Source: JADZEM01 sp046328125
GTDB lineage: Bacteria > Chloroflexota > UBA6077 > JACCZL01
Reading direction: 5' to 3'
NCBI GenBank assembly: GCA_046328125.1
Contig: JAXLXF010000023.1
Coordinates: 57,395 to 121,394 of the forward strand
DNA: 64,000 nt
How positions within the stretch are numbered: the stretch's first letter is position 1; each line of letters starts with the position of its first letter. The notes below the pieces were generated by a model. The model was not told the DNA's origin. It saw only the letters and a program-made list of their open reading frames with translations, and ran no database searches. The position numbers and the translations under genes were made by a program. Shown here piece by piece: positions 43,312 through 51,791 of this stretch.

Positions 43312-43966
43312 CCTGATCTCCTATCCACTCCACGGCTCGGGCCTACACCTCGCGTGTTGCAGCCTGGGCCGTGCTCCCTGCCAGCGTGTCGACTCACCTG
43401 AATCATCGGCGCTTTTCGGCCGCCGAACAGGGCGACGGAGGCAGCCTCGAGGACTCGCGAGCGCGTCCATCGGTACTGGCGGTGTCGCCCCGGTGCGGTG
43501 TGCCCACGGCTTTCGTGGAGCGTCTGCACCGAAAGGGGAACGGACGCCGGCGCCTGAAGGGGTCGTGAGCCGTGCGTCAGGCGCTTTGCCCTGTCCTCCA
43601 GGAGGGGCGTGGCCTCGGTCACCTGACCGACTCTGCAAGGAATCTCCGGGTCTCCTGTCCTCAAATCCTGGGCGCGCATCGTTACGGATGGTCGGAGCGG
43701 TCGTCGAACGACCGGCCGCCCCGTGGCGCGCCCTCACGGTGATCTCACGGTCCCCCGCCACGCGGCAACCGTGCCGCGACTGACGAAATGTCGAAAATCC
43801 GCGCCAATAAACGTCCCGTCTCAGAATCAGACAGCGTTAGATCGAGTACAGCAGGCGTCGTGTCCACGATGCGACGCGCACCTGGCACATCCCACGACCT
43901 CGCGGCCGGCACGGACGGTCGCTCGGACCGGGGCGAGACCGGGCCGGTTATCGAGGAGGACAGAGT
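43312..43966. other. 655-base non-coding divergent region between motility and chemotaxis operons
   Basis: No convincing gene is seen on either strand. All open frames are short, overlap one another and lack known motifs. A clear flagellar sigma-28 promoter (TAAA...GCCGATAA) or known riboswitch was not found. GAGGAGG at the right end is the cheW ribosome binding site. The length is large for a bacterial divergent region, so an RNA or long leader is possible. Confidence 0.6.
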
Positions 43967-44434
43967 ATGCAGGGGACTACGTTGGCTATCGGCGACGAGC
44001 AGATCGTCGTCCTGGATCTTGCTGGTGAGGCGTACGGCGTGGAGATTGGGCGCGTCGAGGAGATCATCCGGATGCAGCCCGTGACCCGCGTTCCGAACGG
44101 CCCCGCCTTCATCGAGGGCGTGACCAACCTGCGCGGTCGAGTGATCCCGGTGCTGGACCTGCGCAAGCGGTTCGGCCTGCCGGCGACGGACGCCACGCGC
44201 CGCAGCCGGATCGTGGTCGGCGAGCTGGGCCAGCACACGGTCGGCCTGGTGGTGGACGGCGTCTCCGAGGTGCTGCTGGTCAGCTCGGACGCCGTCGAGC
44301 CGCCGTCCACCCTCGTGACCTCCGCCGACTCGGCGTTCTTGCGGGGCGTCGCCAAGCTGGACGAGCGGCTGATCCTGCTGCTCGACCTGTCGCGCATCCT
44401 GAACAGCTCGGAGCAGGCAGACCTGGCCGCGTAA
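43967..44434 (+). CDS. cheW: Chemotaxis adaptor CheW
   Basis: Adaptor that links receptors to CheA, 155 residues. The SH3-like double-barrel is complete: IVVLDLAGEAYGVEIGRVEE, MQPVTRVPNGPAFIEGVTNL, RGRVIPVLDLRKRFGLP, and VVDGVSEVLLVSSDAVEPP. GAGGAGG lies upstream of the ATG. First gene of the plus-strand che operon. Confidence 0.95.
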   Translation: MQGTTLAIGDEQIVVLDLAGEAYGVEIGRVEEIIRMQPVTRVPNGPAFIEGVTNLRGRVIPVLDLRKRFGLPATDATRRSRIVVGELGQHTVGLVVDGVSEVLLVSSDAVEPPSTLVTSADSAFLRGVAKLDERLILLLDLSRILNSSEQADLAA

Positions 44435-44548
44435 CGCGGGTTCTGGGTGATGGGTGTTGGGTACCAGGGGGGCGTCCCCGACCTGCACTCACCCCCTCAC
44501 CCCCAACACCTGAGACCCCACACCCCACGAGGAGAGCGAGGAGAACCG

Positions 44549-44905
44549 GTGGCAAAGATTCTGATCGCCGACGACGCGGCCTTTATGCGGATGCGCTGCG
44601 GCAAGATGCTGCAGTCGCACGGACACACGGTCGTCGAGGCCGAGAACGGCCGCGAGGCGGTGGACAAGTACAGCAGCGAGAAGGTGGACGTCGTCCTGCT
44701 GGACATCACCATGCCCGAGATGGATGGCCTGACCGCCCTCAAGGAGATCAAGAAGGTCGATCCAGGTGCGAAAGTCGCGATGGTGACCGCCATCGGCCAG
44801 CAGCAGGTTGTGATGGAAGCGCTCCAGTCCGGCGCGCGTGACTTCGTCGTCAAGCCGTTCCAGCCCGAGCGCGTGCTCGCGGCGGTGGAAAAGCTCCTGA
44901 AGTAG
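44549..44905 (+). CDS. cheY: Chemotaxis response regulator CheY
   Basis: Single-domain receiver of 118 residues that binds FliM when phosphorylated. The acidic pair is in IADDAAFMRM, phosphoacceptor Asp52 in LLDITMPEMDG, Thr80 in AMVTAIGQ and Lys102 in FVVKPFQP. Start is GTG at 44549 with GGAGAACC-type purine-rich DNA upstream; the open frame extends further 5' but without homology. It is of the Thermotoga/Bacillus type, matching the CheC/CheX/CheD set nearby. Confidence 0.95.
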   Translation: MAKILIADDAAFMRMRCGKMLQSHGHTVVEAENGREAVDKYSSEKVDVVLLDITMPEMDGLTALKEIKKVDPGAKVAMVTAIGQQQVVMEALQSGARDFVVKPFQPERVLAAVEKLLK

Positions 44906-44936
44906 GAGCGACGACGGAGAAGGAGGACACCAGAGG

Positions 44937-45467
44937 ATGGAGACGAAGACCGTCGTGGCTCCCGAGATCGAGCAGGTGCTGGTCTCGCCACCGCGGAGCA
45001 TTCCGAAGGCCGAGCATCTCGAGCCGTTCGTGGCGGCAGCCCGGGACGTGCTGGAGCAGGAGCTCGGCTCAGAGGTTGAGTCCGGCAAGCTCGCGCTCGC
45101 CAACGGCACCTGCACGACCCACGAAGTGACCGCCATCATCGGCATCACCGGCCAGCTGACCGGCATGGCGATGTACGGCATGAGCGAAGAGACCGCCCTC
45201 GCCATCGTCGGGCAGCTGATGGGCGCCCCCTGCGACGAGCTGGACGACCTGGCGCTCTCGGGCGTCGGCGAGCTCGCCAACGTCATCACGGGCTGTGCCA
45301 CGACCCTCCTGGCCCAGATCGGCCTGACCGTGGACATCTCGCCGCCGGTCCTGCTCCAGGGCGCTGGCAGCCGGATGAGCACGGCCGGGATTCAGCGGCT
45401 GGTCGTGCCTCTGGTCACCTCGCTGGGCACCGTCGAGGCACAGCTCGCCATTAAGGAGCGTCGGTGA
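44937..45467 (+). CDS. cheX: CheX-like CheY-P phosphatase
   Basis: CheC/FliY/CheX-superfamily protein of 176 residues. The CheX core contains EVTAIIGITGQLTGMAMYGM, IVGQLMGAPCDELDDLALSG and the catalytic E-x2-N motif in VGELANVITGCATTLL. It dephosphorylates CheY-P in species with this gene. The N-terminal 35 residues are unstructured-looking. AAGGAGG lies upstream of the ATG. The end overlaps the cheA start. Confidence 0.82.
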   Translation: METKTVVAPEIEQVLVSPPRSIPKAEHLEPFVAAARDVLEQELGSEVESGKLALANGTCTTHEVTAIIGITGQLTGMAMYGMSEETALAIVGQLMGAPCDELDDLALSGVGELANVITGCATTLLAQIGLTVDISPPVLLQGAGSRMSTAGIQRLVVPLVTSLGTVEAQLAIKERR

Positions 45468-47569
45468 TGGAGCTGCGGCTCGACGCGACCCCAGAGGAGC
45501 TGCCAATCTTCGTGGCCGAGACCGAAGAGATGCTCCAGATGCTGGACGAGCAGCTCGTTCGCCTCGAACAGGACGGGCCGAGCCCGGAGCTTCTGCAGGA
45601 GGTCTTCCGAGCCGCCCACACCATCAAGGGCTCCTCCGCCGCCATCGGCCACCTCCGGATGGCGAAGCTCACCCACGCCATGGAGACGCTGCTCGACAAG
45701 GTCCGACAGGGGCAGATCCCGACGACGCCGGTCCTGACCGAGCAGCTGTTCCAGGCGCTCGACATGCTCAAGGCGCTGGCCGCCGAAGTCCAGACCCTCG
45801 AAACCACCGACCTCGACATCGACAGCCTGGTCTCACGGCTGGAGGCGCTGGCGAGCCAGAAGCCGCTCGCCGCCGCCGAGCCCGAGCACGTCCGTGCCAG
45901 CTCGATCCCGGCCCCGGAAGGCTCCACCCATCACCTCGTCGCCAAGATCGTCGCCGAGGAGTGGACCTCCGTTCGGGCGTTCCAGATCCTGCTCGCCGTG
46001 GACGAGATCGGCAAAGTCACCCTCAGCCACCCCTCGCGTCCTGAGATCGTCCAGCAGAAGGTCGGCGACCGGATCGAAGTGTTCGTCCAGTCGTCACGCA
46101 GCCTGGAGGACATCCGCGACGTCGTCAAGAACGTCCCAGAGATCGAGATCCTCTCCCTGGTGGACGTGGACGAGGCGGCCGGCCCCGATGCGGCGGCGGG
46201 CGAGTCCTGGTCCGAGCCGGCCAGCGCCGCCCCGGCCGCGAGCGCCGAGCGCGCCGCCAGCGACCATGATGCTGCCGGCGCTGGCGCCCGCAAGGGAGCC
46301 GCCCGCCCGCAGACCGCCACCGTGCGGATCGACGTCGAGCGGCTGGACCGCCTGCTCAACCTCGTCGGCGAGCTGGTCATCGACCGCACCCGCCTGATCG
46401 GGCTGGGACGCGCGCTCCAGGACCAGATGGGCGAGCATCACATGCTCTCCGAGATCACCGAGACGGTGTTCCACCTGGGCCGCATCACGGACGAGATGCA
46501 GGCCGAGGTGATGAAGTCGCGGATGCTGCCGATCGGCACCGTCTTCAGCCGGTTCCCGCGCGTGACGCGCGACCTTTCGACCCGCCAGGGCAAGAAGGTC
46601 GAGCTGGTGATCGAGGGCCAGGAGACCGAGCTGGACCGCTCCGTCATCGAGGAGATCGGCGACCCGCTGGTCCACCTGCTGCGCAACGCCATCGACCACG
46701 GCATCGAGCTGCCAGAAGAGCGCGTCGCGGCCGGCAAGCCGGAGCTGGCGACAGTCAAGCTGACCGCCGAGCACGTCGAGAGCTCGATCGTCATCACCGT
46801 GCAGGACGACGGCCGCGGTATCGACCCGGCCAAGATCAAGGCGAAGGCGCTGGAGCGCGGCGTGATCTCCTTCGAGACCTCGCAGCGCCTCTCGGATGCC
46901 GAGACGGTCGAGCTGATCTTCTCGCCCGGCTTCTCCACGGCGACCACCGTGACCGAGGTCTCCGGGCGGGGCGTGGGGATGGACATCGTCCGAACCAACG
47001 TCGAGCGGCTCGGCGGTACTGTCGAGGTGCAGTCCAAACTGGGTGAGGGGAGCCGCTTCTTCTTGCGGTTGCCGCTGACCCTGGCGATCGTCCAGGCGCT
47101 GCTGGTGCGCGTCGGCGGCGGCATCTACGCCCTGCCGCTCTCCAGCGTCACCGAGACGCTGCGGGTGCCGGTGACGGACATCCAGAAGCTGCAGCAGCAG
47201 GAGGCGATCCTTCTGCGCGGTCGGGTCTTGCCGGTCGTGCGCTGCTCCAACCTGTTCCACTGCACGTCCGAGATTCCCGCGGACGCCCGAGACATCCTGG
47301 TGGTCGCCGTCAAGGTTGGCGAGCGCCAGATCGGCCTGGCCGTGGATCGCCTGCTGGGCGAGCAGGAAGTCGTCATCAAGTCGCTTGGCGACCTGATCGG
47401 GGACGTCCCGGGGCTGTCCAGCGCGGCGATTCTGGGCGATGGGACCGTCGCGTTGATCGTGGACGTCCCGGCGCTCGTGCAACGGCTCGCCACCGATCGA
47501 TCCGACTGGAGGTGGTCTGATGCACGAGACGCTGACGAGCCCGCTCGCGCCTTCGCACACAGCGCCTGA
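45467..47569 (+). CDS. cheA: Chemotaxis histidine kinase CheA
   Basis: Central kinase of 700 residues. P1: phosphoacceptor His51 in RAAHTIKGSSAAIGH. A P2-like region (about 145-230) follows. P3 begins near TVRIDVERLDRLLNLVGELV. P4 ATPase: HLLRNAIDHGIELPEERVAA, QDDGRGID, and FSPGFSTATTVTEVSGRGVG with GEGSRFFLRLPLTLAI. P5 is a CheW-like domain from VQALLVRVGGGIYALPLSSV onward. ATG at 45467 is chosen (AAGGAG eight bases upstream); GTG one codon earlier overlaps the cheX stop. Full-length and intact. Confidence 0.96.
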   Translation: MELRLDATPEELPIFVAETEEMLQMLDEQLVRLEQDGPSPELLQEVFRAAHTIKGSSAAIGHLRMAKLTHAMETLLDKVRQGQIPTTPVLTEQLFQALDMLKALAAEVQTLETTDLDIDSLVSRLEALASQKPLAAAEPEHVRASSIPAPEGSTHHLVAKIVAEEWTSVRAFQILLAVDEIGKVTLSHPSRPEIVQQKVGDRIEVFVQSSRSLEDIRDVVKNVPEIEILSLVDVDEAAGPDAAAGESWSEPASAAPAASAERAASDHDAAGAGARKGAARPQTATVRIDVERLDRLLNLVGELVIDRTRLIGLGRALQDQMGEHHMLSEITETVFHLGRITDEMQAEVMKSRMLPIGTVFSRFPRVTRDLSTRQGKKVELVIEGQETELDRSVIEEIGDPLVHLLRNAIDHGIELPEERVAAGKPELATVKLTAEHVESSIVITVQDDGRGIDPAKIKAKALERGVISFETSQRLSDAETVELIFSPGFSTATTVTEVSGRGVGMDIVRTNVERLGGTVEVQSKLGEGSRFFLRLPLTLAIVQALLVRVGGGIYALPLSSVTETLRVPVTDIQKLQQQEAILLRGRVLPVVRCSNLFHCTSEIPADARDILVVAVKVGERQIGLAVDRLLGEQEVVIKSLGDLIGDVPGLSSAAILGDGTVALIVDVPALVQRLATDRSDWRWSDARDADEPARAFAHSA

Positions 47570-48182
47570 CTCGCAGCCGACGGGGCTGGCTACGATGGCT
47601 GTCGTAGCCGCCTCGGCGGTCCAGAGCGCCGCCAACGCGCTCTCGGAGATGGCGCTCCGCGAGATCACGGCGGTCTCGCCTGAAGTGCGGATGGTGGACC
47701 TGTCCCACCTTTCGATGGTGGCCGGCGATCCGGAGCGAGCCGTCGTGGCGGTCTACCTCGGGGTGGACGGCGACCTGGAAGGCCACATTTTGATGGCCTA
47801 CAGCGAGAGCATGGCGATGAGCCTGGTGGACATGCTGATGGGCGAGCCGGAAGGCTCCACCGTGGAGCTGGGCGAGCTCGAGATCTCGGCGCTGGCCGAG
47901 GCCGGCAACGTGGCCGGCTCCTTCTTCCTGACGACCATCGCGGACTGGTCCGGCCTGACCCTGCCGCCGAGGCCGCCGGTGGTCATCCACGAGATGTGCG
48001 GCGCGATCCTGGACACGCTGGCCGGCGAGCTGGCGCTCCAGGCCCACGACCAGGCGATGGTGATCGACGCCCAGTTCACCTGCGACGGGCAGGTGGTGGA
48101 CGCATCGTTCTTCATGTTCCCGGGCGACCGACTCATCGAGGTGGTCGGCAGCACCAGGAGACCGGAGGCGGTCCTTCTATGA
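47520..48182 (+). CDS. cheC: CheC-like CheY-P phosphatase
   Basis: CheC-superfamily protein of 220 residues. AVVAVYLGVDGDLEGHILMA and MAMSLVDMLMGEPEG are core strands, and the phosphatase motif E-x2-N is in LAEAGNVAGSFFLTTIAD. Only one such motif is evident, whereas Bacillus CheC has two. It starts 50 bases inside the cheA gene with GGAGG upstream, and its stop overlaps the cheD start. In other species CheC is activated by CheD, which is the next gene. The first 30 residues are an extra, low-complexity extension. Confidence 0.83.
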   Translation: MHETLTSPLAPSHTAPDSQPTGLATMAVVAASAVQSAANALSEMALREITAVSPEVRMVDLSHLSMVAGDPERAVVAVYLGVDGDLEGHILMAYSESMAMSLVDMLMGEPEGSTVELGELEISALAEAGNVAGSFFLTTIADWSGLTLPPRPPVVIHEMCGAILDTLAGELALQAHDQAMVIDAQFTCDGQVVDASFFMFPGDRLIEVVGSTRRPEAVLL

Positions 48183-48673
48183 TCGCTACTGCTCCTGCTG
48201 CTGTTATCGCTGTCGGCCTCGGAGATCTGTTCATCAGCAAGATCGAGGATCTCGTCGCGTACAGCCTCGGATCGTGTGTCGGGATCTGCCTCTGGGACCC
48301 GGTCAGCAAGGTTGCCGGCATGGCGCACGTCGTGCTGCCGCTCGCGCCGGATGCCCCCCCTGCGTTGCCCGGCAAGTTCGGCGACACCGCCGTGCCGGCC
48401 ATGTTGGACGCACTCACGCGAGCGGGTGCGCAACGGTATCGACTGCACTGTAAGATCGCGGGTGGCGCTGCCGTCCTGGCTATCGGCGGTGGCGGAAGCC
48501 TGCCAAAGATCGGCGAGCGCAACGTCGAGTCGGTCAAAGCCGCGCTGTCGAAGGCGAGCATTCGCATTCTCGCCGAGCAGACCGGCGGCAACCAGGGACG
48601 GACCGTCCGCCTGGAGCCGTCGACCGGCCGGGTGTTGGTGCGGACCGTCCGAGGTACAGAAGTAGAGCTATGA
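48179..48673 (+). CDS. cheD: Chemoreceptor glutamine deamidase CheD
   Basis: Deamidates receptor glutamines and binds CheC. 164 residues with catalytic Cys33 in AYSLGSCVGICLWDP and His50 in GMAHVVLP; a third residue (Thr/Ser) is expected nearby. KIAGGAAVLAIGGGGSLPKI and GERNVESVKAAL complete the CheD fold. ATG at 48179 overlaps the cheC stop by four bases, and its own stop overlaps cheB by four bases, so three genes are translationally coupled. Confidence 0.93.
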   Translation: MIATAPAAVIAVGLGDLFISKIEDLVAYSLGSCVGICLWDPVSKVAGMAHVVLPLAPDAPPALPGKFGDTAVPAMLDALTRAGAQRYRLHCKIAGGAAVLAIGGGGSLPKIGERNVESVKAALSKASIRILAEQTGGNQGRTVRLEPSTGRVLVRTVRGTEVEL

Positions 48674-50058
48674 ACGACCGCCCACCGTTCCGCTTCACAC
48701 CGCGCACGCCGGGGAGTCCCCCTCCCCAACCCCTACTGTCCCCCGGTGCGCGAGAGAGGGGCTCAGAAAGTGCATCGCCCCCTCTCCCACGTCCTGGGGA
48801 GCGGGGCTTTGGCACCTCGTCTGCCCCTCTCCCGCGCACAGGGGAGGGGTTGGGGAGGGGGCAAGCGCCCGCCGAGAGCCGGCCGGTCCGCGTCCTGGTG
48901 GTGGACGATTCGGTGCTGATCCGGCAGGCCGTTCGCCGGCTGCTCTCCGCCGACCCCGGCATCGAGGTGGTGGACTTCGCGCGGGACGGGCTCGAGGCGC
49001 TGGCCAAGACCGAGAAGCTAAAGCCGGACATCGTGACGATGGACGTCGAGATGCCGCACATGGACGGCCTCTCAGCGCTCAAGATGCTGATGGAGCGGCA
49101 CCCGGTCCCGGTCGTCATGCTCAGCAGCCTGACCGCCGCCGGCGCCGAGGCGACCGTCCGCGCGCTGGCGCTGGGCGCCGTCGACTTCATGCAGAAGCCG
49201 AACGCCAACCATTCCGGCGGCCTGTCCGCGCTCGGCGCCGAGCTGATCGAGAAGGTCAAGAACGCATCCAGGGCACGGGTGCGTCGCCCGCTGCTGTCCG
49301 GTCTACTCCGGCCAGCGGCCGGCAGCCCCGCTCCGGCGCCGTCCAACGGCCCGTCGATGGGCGCGCGGCCCGGTCTGCCAGGCGGGCCGAGGCTGCTCGG
49401 GGGCACCCAACCGCTCGGCAAGGCGCCCGCCGTAGTGCTGCCTCGCCCGCTCCGCGAGCCGGACCGCCTGCTGATCATCGGCTCCTCGACTGGCGGCCCG
49501 CGCGCCCTGGCCGAGGTCGTCACCGCCCTGCCGGCCGATTTGAACTGCGCCGTCGTCATCGTCCAGCACCTGCCGGCCGGCTTCACGAAGTCGCTCGCGG
49601 ACCGGCTGGATCAGGGCAGCGCCCTCTCGGTGATAGAGGCGAAGGACGGCGACCAGTTGAGCGTCGGCCAGGTGCTGCTGGCGCCCGGCGACTTCCACAT
49701 GAAGGTCGTCGGCACGCGCGTCCAGCTGGACATGGGGCCGCGCCGTCACGGCGTTCGCCCGTCCGTGGACACCACCATCGAAACGGCCGTTCAGACGTTC
49801 GGGCAGTCCATCCTGACGGTGATCCTGACCGGCATGGGCGAGGACGGCACCGAGGGCTGCCGCGCGGTCAAGGCGGCCGGCGGGCAGGTGCTGGCCGAAG
49901 ACGAGTCCACCTGCGTCGTCTACGGGATGCCGCGCTCGGTTGTGGAGCACGGCCTGTCAGACGCGGTCATTCCACTCGATCACATGGCGGAGGCGATCGT
50001 CCGGCACCTACCGACGCTGCGTCCGCGCTTCCCGAGGAGGCAGCTCGATGCCCGATGA
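48670..50058 (+). CDS. cheB: Chemotaxis methylesterase CheB
   Basis: Receptor methylesterase/deamidase with an N-terminal receiver, 462 residues. Receiver: VLVVDDSVLIRQAV, Asp125 in IVTMDVEMPHMDGL, VVMLSSLTAAGA. Catalytic domain: nucleophile Ser near 273 in IIGSSTGGPRALAE, His in VIVQHLPAGFTKSLADRL, and GMGEDGTEG with the Asp. Residues about 15-65, before the receiver, are Pro/Gly/Arg/Ser-rich and are encoded by a family C palindrome; CheB normally has no such extension. The ATG overlaps cheD by four bases. Confidence 0.94.
   Translation: MNDRPPFRFTPRTPGSPPPQPLLSPGARERGSESASPPLPRPGERGFGTSSAPLPRTGEGLGRGQAPAESRPVRVLVVDDSVLIRQAVRRLLSADPGIEVVDFARDGLEALAKTEKLKPDIVTMDVEMPHMDGLSALKMLMERHPVPVVMLSSLTAAGAEATVRALALGAVDFMQKPNANHSGGLSALGAELIEKVKNASRARVRRPLLSGLLRPAAGSPAPAPSNGPSMGARPGLPGGPRLLGGTQPLGKAPAVVLPRPLREPDRLLIIGSSTGGPRALAEVVTALPADLNCAVVIVQHLPAGFTKSLADRLDQGSALSVIEAKDGDQLSVGQVLLAPGDFHMKVVGTRVQLDMGPRRHGVRPSVDTTIETAVQTFGQSILTVILTGMGEDGTEGCRAVKAAGGQVLAEDESTCVVYGMPRSVVEHGLSDAVIPLDHMAEAIVRHLPTLRPRFPRRQLDAR
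48717..48862. repeat. Family C palindrome inside the cheB 5' coding region
   Basis: CCCCCTCCCCAACCCCTACT at the left and CCGCGCACAGGGGAGGGGTT at the right, with a middle partial unit CCCTCTCCCACGTCC. Same element as at 16177 and 38911. It is translated in frame as the CheB N-terminal linker. Confidence 0.75.
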
Positions 50059-50884
50059 CCTGGGGTACGTCCACTTTCAGAAGACCGTTCAGCGCCTGAT
50101 CGGCGTCGATCTCACGCTCTACCGCCAGGGGCAGATGCGCCGACGGCTCGACGCGCTCGTCCAGCGGGTCGGGGCGAAGGACTACATGGAGTACTCGAAG
50201 CTGCTGGAGCGCGATCCGAAGCGGGTCCAGGAGCTGCGGGACTACTTCACCATCAACGTGACCGAGTTCTTCCGCGATCCGGACCGCTTCCGTCAGCTGG
50301 AGACGAAGGTGCTGCCGGAGCTGCTGGCGCGGCGATCCGGCCTGAAGGTCTGGAGCGCGGCCTGCTCGAACGGCGCCGAGCCGTACTCGGTGGCGATCCT
50401 GCTCCGCGAGCTGGCGCCCACGCTGTCCCACAAGATCACGGCCACCGACATCGACGTGACGATCATGGACCGCGCCCGTCGAGGCGACCGGTACATCGCG
50501 GCGGAGCTCAAGAACGTCGCGCCGGCTCGGCTCCAGAAGGCGTTCACGCAGGCCCCGGATGGCACGTACGCCGTGCGCCCGGAGATCAAGCAACTGGTGG
50601 ATTTCAAGCTCCACAACCTGCTGACCTCGCCGCCGGCCCAGGGCTTCGACTTGATCCTCTGTCGGAACGTCGTGATCTACTTCACGGACGAGGCGAAAAG
50701 CGTCCTCTACAACAACCTGGTCAACTCGCTGCGGCCCGGCGGCATCCTGTTCGTCGGCGGCACCGAGATGGTGGCGGCGGCACATCAGCTCGGGCTGAGC
50801 AGCATCGGGCCGTCGTTCTACCGGAAGGAAGAGGCCGCCGCGTTCGCGCCGCGCCCGCGCCCGAGGCTGGCCGCCGGCGCCTGA
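50048..50884 (+). CDS. cheR: Chemotaxis methyltransferase CheR
   Basis: SAM-dependent methyltransferase that methylates receptor glutamates, 278 residues. N-terminal helical domain with GVDLTLYRQGQMRRRLDAL; catalytic domain with FTINVTEFFRDPDRF, VWSAACSNGAEPYSVAILL (SAM motif I, with Ser-Asn in place of the usual Thr-Gly), ATDIDVTIMDRARRG, DLILCRNVVIYF and LRPGGILFVGGTE. It overlaps cheB by 11 bases. Last gene of the che operon. Confidence 0.95.
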   Translation: MPDDLGYVHFQKTVQRLIGVDLTLYRQGQMRRRLDALVQRVGAKDYMEYSKLLERDPKRVQELRDYFTINVTEFFRDPDRFRQLETKVLPELLARRSGLKVWSAACSNGAEPYSVAILLRELAPTLSHKITATDIDVTIMDRARRGDRYIAAELKNVAPARLQKAFTQAPDGTYAVRPEIKQLVDFKLHNLLTSPPAQGFDLILCRNVVIYFTDEAKSVLYNNLVNSLRPGGILFVGGTEMVAAAHQLGLSSIGPSFYRKEEAAAFAPRPRPRLAAGA

Positions 50885-50890
50885 TCGTGC

Positions 50891-50947
50891 GCCGTCACCC
50901 TCCTCTCTCGTCCTTCGGGAGAGGAGGCCCCTCATGCGGCGTGACGG
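50891..50947 (+). terminator. Nested hairpin after the che operon
   Basis: CCTCCTCTC (50899-50907) pairs with GAGAGGAGG (50919-50927), and CCGTCAC (50892-50898) with GTGACGG (50941-50947). It lies seven bases after the cheR stop and before a convergent gene; there is no U tract. Confidence 0.5.
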
Positions 50948-50953
50948 GGCGGC

Positions 50954-51316
50954 TCATGGCCCCAGATGACCGGCCGTCAGCCAGGCGCTCCGGCCCGCGT
51001 ACGCCCCTTCCAGTAGCTCGACCTGGACCACGTGGCCGTCCACCTGCGCGATCCGGACGGCCTGTCGGTCCGAGACGCTGACCCATTCGGACGCTGCGAA
51101 CGCCTCTTCGATGGCCGCCTCATCTGCTTGTGCCATGCCGCGCTGGTACTCGTCGAAGGCGGCGCGGTCCACCGGCACCGGCAGGTGGGTCAGGCCGGTC
51201 AGCCTGACGTGAGCCGTCTGGCCGGCTACGGCCAGGAACGGCACGCTCGTCGCCGAGGATGCTGCACCCGGTAGGGTCAGAGCGAGCGTCCCCGCGAGCA
51301 GCAGCCACCAGGACAT
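50954..51316 (-). CDS. Small secreted protein of unknown function
   Basis: No family recognised. 120 residues if ATG at 51316 is used: a signal peptide-like start (MSWWLLLAGTLALTLPGAAS) and a mature part with VPFLAVAGQTAHVRLTGLTH, AEDEAAIEEAF-like AQADEAAIEEAFAASEWVSV and the end DGHVVQVELLEGAYAGRSAW, which resembles a small SH3-like barrel. The frame is open further upstream, but that part is a Trp/Arg repeat translated from tandem DNA repeats and is unlikely to be protein. It is convergent with cheR. Confidence 0.5.
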   Translation of the reverse strand: MSWWLLLAGTLALTLPGAASSATSVPFLAVAGQTAHVRLTGLTHLPVPVDRAAFDEYQRGMAQADEAAIEEAFAASEWVSVSDRQAVRIAQVDGHVVQVELLEGAYAGRSAWLTAGHLGP

Positions 51317-51791
51317 CACCACGAGCGGCAGCGCGACGGCGGCAGTGCGCCCCACGCGACGGCCGGCCAGACTACGCCCGACGCTGCCATCACCTCGTCC
51401 CGCTCGTCGTCGTCCCCATGCCCGCCATGCCCTTGCTCGTCCCCATGCCCGCCACGCCCGTACCCGCCGTCCCCATGACACCCCGTCCACCCTTCGCCGG
51501 AACCGGGGACGTCGCAGCCTGCGACGCTCGGCCTGCGTCCGCCTCCCCCTTTTGGCCCGGCACGAGCAGCGTACGCCCGCTCCAGGTATCTCACTAGCGG
51601 GGAAACCCGTACCTGAGTACGCAGATCTGACAGCCCTGGCCGACGAGCACGAGTGCCAGCCTGGCCGTGTGCGCGGGCGCGGGGACGATACGGGGCAGGC
51701 TGCGGGTTTCGGTCAGGGATTCGCACGATCCGACCCGAGCCAGGCGAGCGGTACGCTGCTGAGGGAGTCATCCCACCAGGAGGGCACCGCC
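51317..51791. other. 475-base region with short tandem repeats, no clear gene
   Basis: Contains degenerate CCCATGCCCGCC-type repeats around 51410-51480. Open frames here are low complexity. AGGAGGG at its right end is the ribosome binding site of the CYTH-like gene. Confidence 0.5.

Noticed and set aside
43312..43966. A cyclic-di-GMP or other riboswitch before cheW
   Set aside because: No recognisable conserved core of a known class could be matched, so none is called.
51317..51490. A longer N terminus for the small secreted protein
   Set aside because: It gives a Trp/Arg tandem repeat from low-complexity DNA, while the ATG at 51316 gives a normal signal peptide.
51345..51791. A 149-residue N-terminal extension of the CYTH-like protein
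   Set aside because: It is Arg/Pro/Ala-rich translated repeat DNA, and a strong ribosome binding site precedes the ATG at 51792.
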